NCBI GenBank assembly: GCA_026874595.1
Contig: CM049319.1
Span: 60,332,917 to 60,396,916, forward strand
DNA length: 64,000 nucleotides
Direction of reading: 5' to 3'
Source of the DNA: Sipunculus nudus
Taxonomy: Eukaryota > Annelida > Sipuncula > Golfingiida > Sipunculidae
Below are positions 48,206 to 60,300 of the stretch, piece after piece (the first letter of the stretch is position 1; every line of letters starts with the position of its first letter). The translations under genes and the position numbers were made by a program. Under the pieces are notes generated by a model that was given only the letters and a program-made list of their open reading frames with translations, made no database searches and had not been told where the DNA came from.

Positions 48206-49835
48206 GAGACCCTAGTCACTCACTAAGTGACTTTCCTACGAGCCACAGGATGAGGTCTACACCCTAGTCAGATAAGTGATGATGCCCCCTCTAGCTCTGG
48301 CTGTGATTTATCATACTGGCAGAAATGGATGAGTGCACTTATAATGTAGTTTGGGGGGGGGGGGGGGGGTTCTATTAAGAGTACATGGAATATCCTACAA
48401 GTGTCCTAGGTAAATCTCCCTCGAAAACTGAAATTAGGTCGTGGTGACCTATATTTTGCTAATCACGGGAGGATACATGATTTTTAAGCACTCTGTGACT
48501 CAGATGTGGCAAAAATTGTATCCATTTGGCCTAGAATCCTCATACATGACTTGCAGGTAAGTCCATAAAAAATCCCCTTGGACACTAGAAATGTCACTAT
48601 TACCTATTTTCTGCAATCTGTGTGAAAGAACATGTTTTTATCCGTCTATTAGTCAGAGGAGCACAAATTGTAGCAGCTGAATGTAGAATAAGGTAATTGT
48701 AACCTTTTTCTAAGGTCTATTTCATTGGCAAAATGCATGGTTTTGAGCACTCAGAGAGTCATTTTACCCATTGTTTAAGGCTTCTTGAATACAGCTGAGT
48801 GTCATGGCCCATGGGCCACTTGTTAAATATTATCTGTGGAAAAAAAATCCAACACTGACGAGCGTGCCTGCCCGCACATCAAGTTATTTGCAGGTAGTGA
48901 ATCGAACCTGCCTTTTTGGCAATATTTGCTCTTTGAAATTTTAAATCACTAGTAACCGCCACGCATATACAAAACAGTTAGGTACATGAGATGAAGCGAA
49001 GATGAAAGGAGACCGCCAAATTCAGAAGTTACAGATTCCTAGAAATACTAAGGAGAAAGACATGTTTTGCCTCCTGCACACCAATATGTTCAGCAGAGCG
49101 ACAACACGGGGAATTCAGCCGAAGGTACTCAGCAGCAGTGATTCTAACATATATATTTAAAAATAATAACAGTAAAAATATAAATATGCAAAGGGACTTT
49201 TCTTCTTCTTATAAGAAAAAGACATTTTACATTCCACAGGCTCAGGGCAACAAGCACATTGATTTATGAGTCATACTGTCATATATGCCACAATGCTGAA
49301 ACGGTGAAGCCGATTTGGAAATTATATAAAAAGAAAATTTTGCACACATTAGTGTAGTTACAAGTGCATGTTTTGCATTTGTATTTTGTTATAACTTCAC
49401 GATTATTTGATGTGTTTATTTGAATAAACTTGACACCATATAATATGTTTGGATGGGGAACACTTTCAGACATTAATAGTTTAATATATAAAATAATGCC
49501 AGGTCAAAAGGATCTTTTGATTTTTTCCTGGTTATGTTAACTGTCCGGCCCTAGGCTTCCAGTGCTTTTAAATCCTAATTCATTTTAACCCTGATAGTAA
49601 TGGAATATCCTTTTAATAAAAAGGAAGTTAATATTATTTTCGTCAACCGGGGACGGAGTGAAGGATATTCCATACAGACCCCCTTACACTAAAAGTGGAC
49701 TCAACCATTAATGCCCGTATGATAAATCTCAGCCTGTGGGTCAGAGAGGGGGCATCAATACTTATCTGACTAGGGGACTCAGGGTGTACCTGTGGCTCGT
49801 AGGTAAGTCACTTAGTGAGTAGCTTTAGGGTCTCC
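48206..49835. mobile_element. 1.63-kb element with ~185-bp imperfect inverted ends
   Basis: The left arm (48206-48395, starting GGAGACCCTAG and including CACTAAGTGACTTTCCTACG and GATTTATCATAC) matches the reverse complement of the right arm (49662-49835) with small indels as far as ATGGAATATCCT. A 16-G run (48354-48369) lies in the left arm. The interior includes an end block of the hairpin-ended family (48792-48824). Long inverted ends suggest a Mutator-like or foldback element. No clear target duplication was found. Confidence 0.6.
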
Positions 49836-50193
49836 GCGTATAAGGAGATGGAGGAAGTTAAGCATCGGCGAAGCTAAGTAGCCCACAACCCTCCATATAT
49901 CTGGTAAAGCGTACACTCCATGCATTGACTGGCAGTATACTGTTTGGCATATAATTGATATTCATTCTAAATGTGGACATACATTTCGGCCCTGATGTTA
50001 AGCCTAAATTCCTGTGTTGTTTAATATTATCTGTCGGAAATCTTACAATATAATCTACACATGAGAACAGAAGTCCCAAGGTTCATTTATTTGAACATTG
50101 AACACATCTGGCTGACTTTGACACCACAAGACTGGTTTTTGTCCAGGTGTGTTCCGTAATAGGTTGGGACCTTCGTGCCCTCGGTCACAGCTA

Positions 50194-50222
50194 GACACAC
50201 ACACACACACACACACACACAC
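50194..50222. repeat. (AC)n microsatellite
   Basis: Uninterrupted AC dinucleotides, about 14 units. Confidence 0.95.
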
Positions 50223-52400
50223 ATTAAATATATATATTTATAAAACACCTTAAATGTTTTTATTGTAATTAGAATTAACAGATTTTACAAATTAGTTAAA
50301 AAAAACAAATATTTAATAAATAAACTAATTATATTAAATAATGTCAACCTAATGTAATGTAGAATTATCAATTCCTAAATACATTAATTACTTATATACT
50401 CTATATTAAAACAAATCCCAAATATCCGAATACCAGTACCAGGAATCGAATGATTGCGTTTTAGAAAATTTAATCATTAAAAATCTAAATGAAATTCAGG
50501 GTGGATGCGAGGAGTACTGGATGCAACCGTAGGGGGGTGGCATGCCAAGGTCATATATAAGATTGATTTTACGTTTTCAAACGAATTATGTACCCGAACA
50601 CAGCAGACGAACAATAAGCGCAGTGCACGTGCTCATGGAATTGGCTGTCCACCTCTTCTTATTATTGAAAGCTGTCAGTGTAGGGCGCACGGGTAGAGGA
50701 ACACTCCATAATAGTCCGATGCAAATCCGGATGAAGGGATAAGTAAGTAAGATTGCTTTGCCCCCTTAATAACTTAATTATTCCTGTTTACTACCATCTG
50801 GTGCCAGTCGATGTTGCAGAAAAATATATTAATTAGGCTTTATGACACGGGTGTACACAACAAGCACAAATTTGTGTTCTGCTTGCTTTTGCAGAGGTAC
50901 CCGCTCTTCTGAGTCCATTTTAGTTATACTGTAGAAGTTTAATGCCTTCGCTTCCGTTTGTTGGTTAGTCTGTTACCAATTAATATTACTAAAATATTAT
51001 AATCATAAATGGAGTTTGAAGATTTTTGTTAGGGTTGGGTAATACCAAAGGAACAATTTTATAAATCTTGAAATATATCTGGGTTTTTCATTATATGTTT
51101 TGAGTGAAGGATTCTTTAATAATATGAGGTAAGGCTATCGAGACCATCGTCATTTACAATATTGATATGTAAAACGTTAAGTTTAAACTCATAAACGGGA
51201 ACGTGAAACCGGATTGGTGCCGCCTTTGTACTGCCGGGTAGGGTAGACCTGTGATGCTACCACCAAGTTGGTAAACTGTGACACACTCATCTCTCGCCAA
51301 CACATTTTTCTCACTAACTTAATCCCTACATTTACGTACCACACACCAAAGATTGGACAGGACCTTGGTAATACCTGGGATTATGTGATTCCGTGAGGGG
51401 TTGAGTGACAAAGACCAAGTAATTTCGTTTATTTAAATGATAATAATAGGCGATGGTCAAAATATTCATGGCCTTGATTCCGACATCCGATATGCGACAT
51501 ACAGACTTCCATGGAACACGTTCCCCTGCTTGACACATGAAACGCGTAGTTAAAGTTTCTGATACAGTAGCGAATTAATATCAAATATCTTAAGAATTAT
51601 GGGTGAAAATACGGAAAAAGACATACCCTGGGGCACATTTGACCTCGTTCCAAATAGAACAAAACAAAAAAGGGCATTTCCGAGGCGCTGACTCAGAGGG
51701 GTTCCGGGACAAAGAACGAGTGCAACCAACCTCATTTATAATATATATTAATGCTGAATTCATAGACTGTCACAAAGACGCAATCCTTGTGGTTTTATCG
51801 AGGTTTGACCGGTTCGCCTTTGAGGGAATGGCATCTTCAGTGGTCACCAAACCACCATCTTGGCTTTAGGGACAGTTCGATCCATTTCAATTAAACGGAG
51901 TCTCCTTAAAAGACAAAAACTGTCAGAAAACTCGTTCCAAAAGGAAAAGAACAACAACTGTTTATATTTGCTTATTCGTTTGCGTAAATTACCTATTGAA
52001 GGGTTGTGGGTTTCTAGGCCCAAGAGTGACGACAACTGCAGTTATATATAAACAAACAACAACTTTTAGTCCAAACACACAAACACACATAATAAAAAGA
52101 CAACATCATCAGAAGGTAAAATGAAAGCTTTGAGAGTATAAATATATATGATACGTACATATAAATTCAGTATCTTTCAACAAAGGTGCAATTTGAGGAG
52201 TAGGTTCATTTCAAATGAATCAAATTTTCTAAGAAAAAAAATTCAGAAAATTTAGATTGGTTAGCTTTTGAATTCAACTCTATTGTTTATATTAGAATGT
52301 AGATACTCCATGTATACCTTCTGTTATATTTTTATCAGATTTGCGTAAGATTAAATCATTTTGTCTTTTGGAAATATATATCAGTATTTATGCTTCTCTC

Positions 52401-52424
52401 AGAGAGAGAGAGAGAGAGAGAGAG
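52401..52424. repeat. (AG)n microsatellite
   Basis: Twelve uninterrupted AG units. Confidence 0.95.
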
Positions 52425-52866
52425 GCGAATGGTTCGCAGATTTACTCTATTACAACAAATATGGTCATGTAACTTTATATTTACATTAAAGTATTTTATT
52501 ACATAAACTTTATTTATGTACATTTAGAAAGATCGAGGTGCTAAAATTATTTACAGGCCTCGATGAACTGCTGTAACATTAAATTCTAATACAGCCACTT
52601 TTTTTACAGTTGCAGACAAACATTATAAAGCATCTTGTAAAGTTAAAGCATCCATAATGGATTAATCCTTGTTTTACCAGTAAGAAACTACGATGCATTA
52701 CATGGTTTGATCGGCGCTTTCTTACAGCTGTGCATTTATTTGTGTGTGTCTTGGAAAATAAATTTGACGTCATGAGCCTGAATATAGGGGTATGTATCCC
52801 CCCCCCCTTTTAGCAACGTGATGTAATCATCCCCCTGCTGTTCTGACAGAGAATAAGAATAATATG

Positions 52867-53037
52867 CAGTGAAACATCGTTGTGTCGAAGTCGAAGGGAC
52901 CCTCAGAAAACTTCGACACATCCGAGGGTTCACATGGTTATATTTTAACTATAGAGTTGTCTGGAATATCGAATCTGTAAGTTCGACATAAGCGGGGTAT
53001 TCGACTTAAGCGAGTTCGACACAACGAGGTTTCACTG
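52867..53037. mobile_element. 171-bp pogo-like MITE
   Basis: The ends CAGTGAAACATCGTTGTGTC and GACACAACGAGGTTTCACTG are inverted repeats with one mismatch over 20 bp. The right flank is TA and the left flank TG, a changed TA target. The interior repeats TTCGACATAAGCG and ATTCGACTTAAGCG. The CAGTGAAAC ends with a TA target place it with pogo/Tigger-like non-autonomous elements. It lies just beyond the probable 3' end of the ankyrin gene. Confidence 0.75.
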
Positions 53038-53130
53038 TACTTTGTTTCATTTTCTCCATATCCTAGTTTACTATGAAATATTATATATCTGTGCCCGGTG
53101 TAGAATTAATATTTCCTTAAAAGATAATCT

Positions 53131-53136
53131 TTTATT
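53131..53136 (-). terminator. candidate polyadenylation signal of the ankyrin gene
   Basis: The plus-strand TTTATT reads AATAAA on the minus strand, about 300 nt after the probable terminal exon starting at 53430. The distance suits a short 3' UTR. Confidence 0.4.
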
Positions 53137-53425
53137 AAAAATTACTTTATATACATATATAAATATATGGAAAATGTGATAATATTTAATTGATATAAAA
53201 AAATATAAAAAATGTTGTCCCTCCCTCGCCTGCGAGTCAACTCCCCCTCCCCCCCCCCTCGCCCCGCCCATGAAGATAAACTAAGGCCTCATTTTAAAAA
53301 AATTCTTCACAATTAATAAGCAAAATATAGTCAATTATGGCCAATGTGTGCACCGTCATCTGGAAAACACACGGTCTTCTATCACAGTCGAGTTATATTA
53401 GTCACTCTTCGGACCGTCAGTTATT

Positions 53426-53430
53426 CACGT
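53426..53430 (-). CDS. possible terminal coding end of the ankyrin gene
   Basis: A strong acceptor (TTTCTTTTCAG) precedes ACGTGA at 53430-53425. In phase 0, as left by the exon at 54289-54384, this adds Thr and a TGA stop, so the protein would end DPSTQT. A terminal exon with one codon and the stop is allowed, but it is a weak prediction because so little coding sequence supports it. Confidence 0.35.
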
Positions 53431-54288
53431 CTGAAAAGAAATGCACAAGTAAAAAAACGGCAACTGACTGTTTGTATTTTTACGTGGCATCAAATTATAT
53501 AAATTAAAATTAGCACTCTCTCGGTAGACGTAACGGATTGAGAATCAAGCAACTGATTTCGTGGTCTGGTATACAAAATAAAATGCATCGTAGGAATGTG
53601 GCATAAACCAAATCGACTTAGTTCCAAACCCTAACAAGTACTCTTCCTTTTAAAATACAATAAGGAAATTTGGAGAAATAAGTCTGTTATTTGCAAATAA
53701 ATAATCCTTATGATGGTGCATGGTCAAGGATTTTGTTAACATGTACTATATAAAGTGTGCATTTAAACGCTGCTGATTGGATGATGACTGCGCATGCGTG
53801 ATCATGGGACCCCGAAAAATCACCAGGTTGTCAAATATACCTCTTGTTTTTAATCATGGAGTTTTTTTTATTAGAAATTACTTTAGGCATTCGGACAAAC
53901 TGAAAGAATAATCACCAAATTTCATCGTAGTGCTTTGTGCAAATATAACTAGTGATCGGACCATCGTCAATGACATTGAGATGTTGTTGAAAAACATACT
54001 GTTTTCTCAGATACTGTATTTGTATTTTTAAAGCAGTTTGCAAGGTATGACTTTGCTTTCATTTAAATTCTTAGGCCTCATGCCGTATTCGTTCATTGCA
54101 GCTGACTTAAGATCTTCCAATTTATAACAATAATCCATGATTCAAATTATAAAGCTTGTATGGAACAAACTATATAACAAAAATGAAGAGATTTCAATTA
54201 AGGATGCATCATGTTTTTCCTTAACTAAGAGAGTGTATGATATTATTTTAAATTCACATTTTAACATTAAATTTTCCATCATTCTTAC

Positions 54289-54384
54289 CTGTGTACTGGG
54301 ATCTGCCAGTAATACATCTTGTAACATCGTGCTGGCCAAGTCCGTTCCACGAAGCTCTATATAATCTGCAGGTAAACGTCCTTC
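54289..54384 (-). CDS. ankyrin-gene exon (EGRLPADY)
   Basis: The acceptor is GTGTTACAG and the donor CAG/GTAAG. Phase 0, 32 codons, EGRLPADYIELRGTDLAS and so on, ending DPSTQ. The start has the ankyrin turn; the second helix is diverged. Last well-supported exon. Confidence 0.8.
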
Positions 54385-57300
54385 CTGTAACACACAGTAC
54401 AATTTTGTCGAGTTAAATAAAATATTATATAATACATACACAATATTCAAATCGTATCCATTGGACGAGGCCAGAGCTGACCCAGCTGTTGCGTCTGTAT
54501 AATTTACACCGTATCCACCAGATGTCGCTCCCGTGCTGTCAATAGTGTGATACAGCGCATGAAGAAGGGGTACTCCATGTCAATTGCTGAGAAAGTATAA
54601 ATGTATCGTTTATACACATTATCTTTCTCAGGCATTTTATTATGTGGAATGTAACGGCTTAATCAATTGCATTCTTTAAGTTGGCACATTTGAGGAAGAC
54701 TTATGTTAGACTACCCACCTTTAATCATGCACCATCTTGGATAGCTACATGGTGCCAGCACTCAATCAGAATTATATTTTAAGATACAGCAGAGGTCGAA
54801 CATTTCTTGACAAAAGCCTTTATGTACTTTATGTTATATTTAATTTTTCAGGCCCAGAGGGGCTACTTAGATCCAAAAACATGTACATACATGTACTTGT
54901 ATTTGGGGTGACTAAGTTAAACGATGAGAGTAAAACAGATGTATTGACAACAAGTGATTGAAGTGAACTTCAAATTACTTCGCATATGTTTAAAACTGAC
55001 GAGTTTGAACGCTTGATTGTTTGAACAGACACCTACCTTATCTTTTTTGTTTTCACTTTCCTGAGGGTCTTTTTGTAGGAGGAGAGATATTAACGGCCGA
55101 CCCGTATCCTCAGGAAGGATGTAAGCGTAATGCAATGGATATCGGTTGTGCTGCAATACATACATATACACTGAACCTCTGTCTGTAATAGAAAGGTTCT
55201 CATATTACGGACGTTTTTTGCCTGCATGCGGTGTTTACCGATTAAAATATCAGTGTCTGTAATGAACATTTCCCTATAAACATGCATACATGTATAAGCC
55301 TTACAAATATATATATATATATATGTTTAAATGTTGTAAATATATGAATAAATAAATGATATATACGCAAGTTTTAATTGCTACAAATGTACGGGTAGGA
55401 TAGATCTTATTGTTAATGAAAACATAATTTTACGTACATTATCTGGAATAATTTTGAGGCTTGGTCTACTTGTAATTAGTTTTTCGACGACTTCTAGTTG
55501 ATTGTGGACTATGGCTCGCGTCAATGCAGTGAAACCATTCTGAAATAAAGAAAAACAATATTCGTGTATTATAAAAAAAAATGCAATGAAAAAGGTTCTC
55601 TGTCGGCAAAAGAAAAGTATTAAAACATAACGAGTATTCACAGCACCATCTGCACGCATGCAAAATCCCTCTAGTTTGTCTTCGAGTATATTTATAAATC
55701 TCTAATTACTTGGCATCAAATCTTTAAGGTTTCAGGATTTAATAAAGAGAATCTGTATACTCTTCTATTACCAAATATCCAAAAAGCCAACACCTGCAAT
55801 TAGGACATCAGACCGAATCCCGATATTTCACCACTGTATACTTAGGCCGTATCCGCAATAGCAAATCATCTAGATCGTGAATCGGATAACTCCTCGCACT
55901 AGGCCCCTAATCCGTAGCAGTTAGGTTAACTGTGGGTCGCTTTAAAGATCGTCTGCAGTTAAGTTCGATTTATTAAAGTCCGTTATTTTCAGTCAACGGT
56001 TCCTGGTGCATACAAACAAACCTACGCTCCATAAGCGGTGGTGACGCTATGCTCAACTGTTCGCTAAACTACCCGCTGCAATAAACCGCGGTTGCAAGTC
56101 AGGTTTGGCCACCAGGCGGTGCTGTCACTGTGGAATTCCCCCTGCATAATATTTAACCAATCACACTGCAGATATCACCAGCACTATCGGATTTTCTTCG
56201 AGGTATCGGTCACTGCGGTGGAAAGCGCTTGGTAGAAAGACTTTTTTTCACCCCTCGTTGGAATACACACGATGTTATCGTCAACTTTCAACACAGCCTC
56301 TATACTAGATTGCTGGTGTGACCTGAGGTCAGTCATCCCCTACTGTCTGCATATTTCCTTTCTTGTAGTGCAATTCGAGTTTGCCACGGGCGGAGCCGTG
56401 TTTGTTTACACGCTAAGCCAATCAGATTTCTTCTACCAGTTCTGAAGATTTGTTTATTTAAACGCAGGGCCAATCAGATTTTACTTTATCCAGCGCAAAC
56501 TAATTGGGTGTTGCCAAACCTGAATAGTCCTGCTATTTCTTACAGCGTGCGAGTGGAAGGCGCTGTGTTCAGAGCGTAAAACAAACCCTACTTCAGGCTA
56601 GTTTTGAATAGTCAGTCAGCACTGAATGATTGAAAATGTCATGTATTATTCGAGTTAGCGCTCCATTTAAACAGCAGTGAATCGGATTACAAACCAATTA
56701 CAGAGAATGAGCACATGACGCATTGAACAAACCGAGACGCAAAATCTACAACCCCAAAATAAAATAAACCGGTTTAGTATACTAAGGATCACATGCAAAC
56801 CAAGTGAGCATATGACCTTGTATTCTGACCTGGAACTGCAGGTCAAGCTTTAACCATGCGGCTCATATCCCCTTATTGAAGAATATAATAAGGGTTTCTC
56901 ACTGTACGTTAGAGTATGATTTATCACCTTGTCTTTGTACGGGGCCTTATTGAGCTGTTTTACTGACTGGACTTCGCCCCTGACAGCGGCCGTGAACAGT
57001 TTCAGGCCGTAGTTCTCTACTCGACTGTAGTTCTGTACTGCCTGGACGTCGTCATGGTTACCGGACGATGACGTCATCTCTGCCAGCGTCTTGCCCTCCT
57101 GTAACACAAGAACCAAAAATTAATACACCCATCATCCATTAAATGCTCTGGACATTTTTCGCAGAAGTTAAGAAAAATTAACTACTGAAGGAAAAATGTC
57201 AAATCCTGAGAACACGATATTATCTTTCGTAATCATTGATGTTTTTGTAATATATATAGGGGGCCCATTTGGCATGTTTCTTTGCATGCCTTTTTAATAT

Positions 57301-60300
57301 CAAACAGAGGTTTTTTGTTTAATGATAAAGACCATATACCATGGAAACGTAAAAAGAAACATTTGTGTTTTTATCCTTTCTTGTAGTCACATACACCTGC
57401 TGTATTCAACCATAATTGCAATATTTAGAAATATTTGATATGTAAAATTACTGAGCAAGAGAATGAGTGCACAAGTGTATGTAATGATCCAATGAAAAAA
57501 AAAATACTGTAATCAGCAAATATCATTATAAATGATCAAAGGGCAGGATTAAAGAAAAAAAACAGCAATGCTGAATATATGAAAGAATGATATAACGTAG
57601 CGTTTTAATCTATAAACTAGAACTAATTTCATAATATTAATTTCTGAGTAATGTGTGACATTTTTCCTACTGTCCTGTGTATTTAAGGTTATCATATTTT
57701 CAATGTGTAAATATAAAGAATTTGCACTTACAGTGTTCTTGATTTCAAGGTGACCTCTACCATAAAATCCAACTGGCAGGGAAATGAGGAAGGACTGGCC
57801 GACCGAGTTCAGGATGTACTGTAAGAAGAAGAGAAATATGATTAAACTTTTCAATACACTGTATTGTTCTCATAGTTTTGGCTATACTATTATTAAATCA
57901 GTTAGTGATCCATGAAAAGACCAACAAAACATGCTTTATATATAACAATTATTTCAAGTAAACAAAGTCAAAATATAATCTAGTTGTTTTATACCTGAAA
58001 TGAATATAACGTACTACGTTTGGAGGTTTGTAGAAAATTAATGGATGGTCAAAACACTTGTTAGGAAGGTTAAAATCCTAACTCCCTCCCCCAATCAGAA
58101 TCCTTGGGAATGACGAACCAGTTTGGTAGGAAATGAATATCATTGTATTTTACGACCTTCCGAACTCCATTGTCCTTTTCAATGGGCAGTTGGTTGGAAA
58201 TGGACTATTTTCTATGATTTAAGATTATTTTAAGGTTTAATATAAAAAATGAGTAGACGTGATGATCGAAGAAGAAATAATAGTATTAAAAGGCGGCAAT
58301 CCTGATGTTCTCAGAATTAAACTTGCGAACTTGCAACTTTCCATCGATTGTGCTCGAGTGAAATATTATTGATGTCAGGGACAAAAATCCTAGGAGAAAA
58401 ATGTTGAGGCCATAAATTCTGGGACACTGGTCATGTGACCAAAACAAGAGGCCACCAGAACTAATTGCTCTGATATTGCATCAGGCTCCAACAGCCCTTG
58501 CTACTGATTTCATCAGTTTGTAACAGGTCAGCATATTGCACCACCTTGTGCAAGGGTTAGAGACCTTATAAACCCCCGGTCTGGGTAGCAGGCGGGGGGA
58601 AATTACACTGAGAATCTGCCAACGCCAGGTACGACAGCAAGGACAATACTGGCAATAGAGATCATGAGATGCTGATGCTGCACCATAGGGGTGAGGGGGC
58701 TGATGGCTGAAGTAACCTGGTGATAATATATGTTAAGAATAGAGAATAAGAAGAACCTGTACTATGTCACATTGAAGCTGTGTAAGCTGGTAAGCTAGAA
58801 CTACTGGAGTGTATCACTGGAGAATAATCAATATAGTAATTTGCGAACCTGGATATATCTATATATATGCTGTGTATATATATATATGTGTCAGATGAGG
58901 AATAAAGACGAGATATTCCCCTTTGGAGGACTACATTATATTTATATGGGACACTGAACACAAACAGCTCACACGAGCTGCCACGACATTGATTTCATGA
59001 TACGATGGTGCAGACAGGACTGAGACCTATTGCCTCAAAGCTCGGAAGTACAAAAAGAACTTTTTTAATATATTAAATATGTTGTTTTCTTGATAGAAAG
59101 TTTCTTGTGTATTTGTTTTCCTAATATGATATCAAATGTTGGGATATTACATAGAAATGTAAACACTGCTATCACCATCGCAATAAATCAGTTGCCAAAT
59201 AAAGCTATTTTCCAGGTAACTGCATTTTCAGCGGTACCATTTCACATGAACAATATGTTGAATTTTGACGTTTTGCCTGGGGCTAATTATGAGAAATTGC
59301 AGTATAAATTATAAAAAAAAAACAAAAAAAAAACAACGAACAAAACTTTACTTATAGCATGTCTTGCGTCATACCTGGTGTATTACTGCCACGATGTCCG
59401 TTCGGCAAAGTTCGGACGCCAGCTCTACCGGAAGTTTTCCGTCCTATAGCAATAAAAATAAAATCTAAGCAGTCTGGCATCAGATATAACGAGTTATAAA
59501 TTGTGTCCAGCATAAAGGTATATTTGCAGACAAATACTTCACAGTTAATGTGTGCATCACAGATAGAAGTTGAACCATGAACTTCACTGGAAGCATTTAT
59601 GTATAATGCTTCCATTATCAGTGTGTACACTCCAGAGATCAAACATCTTGTCAGAATGTTTGTGGGCAACTGTGATTATAAAAAATGGGGACAGCAACGT
59701 ATGTTATCTTTGGCACGTGTAAGATAGTATTGTGCACAGAATATCTGTAAGAGTAAGCCTTGTTAATGTTGAAGGTGCTAATCATCTACCTTTTGAAAAA
59801 GAGTATATGTGATTTCTGGATTCCTGTGTATATATTAATAATGTAAGGGTAAATTTTGGTTGTGAAAGGTTCTTATAAGGCCTTCATGAAGGATGTATAA
59901 ACTTGTATATCAACAACATGCTTGTAAACCTAAGGTGGTAGCTTCATATACGGAGGTAGAAAGGTTACTTGTTGCAAAACGCCATTTGTAAAGCTCTGGC
60001 TTTTCTGACTTGCTGCCAGATGCCCTAGTTGAATTTGTGTTGATTATTTTGGCGGGCCCCCGCATATTATAAGCACGTAGATATAAACAAAAAAAAGCAG
60101 CCTGTGTGCGATGATATCCACGCCTATTTTTCTATAAAATCTCCAAGGGGTTACCTTTAGTTTATACAAGTCAGATAGGTGACTGGACCATTTAAATTAC
60201 CTGGCTTTTCTTTGTCCCTTAAATGACAGTGCCGGATGTTTGACAAGTTCTAGGTGTCTGGCAATGCACAAATGCTTTGCGATGTTCATTGACATGGTTT

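Larger units (their letters stand above)
49836..53130. other. 3.3 kb with no gene recognised
   Basis: This holds an (AC)n run (50194-50222), an (AG)n run (52401-52424) and a pogo-like MITE (52867-53037). Several frames around 51600-52050 (60-88 codons) have no recognisable domain or clear splice partner. A segment at about 50595-50650 (CAGCAGACGAACAATAAGCG) is similar to one near 63421, an unclassified dispersed repeat. Confidence 0.4.

Noticed and set aside
51603-52051. Frames of 63-88 codons on both strands as a possible gene
   Set aside because: No domain, no convincing splice sites, and opposite strands are open together.
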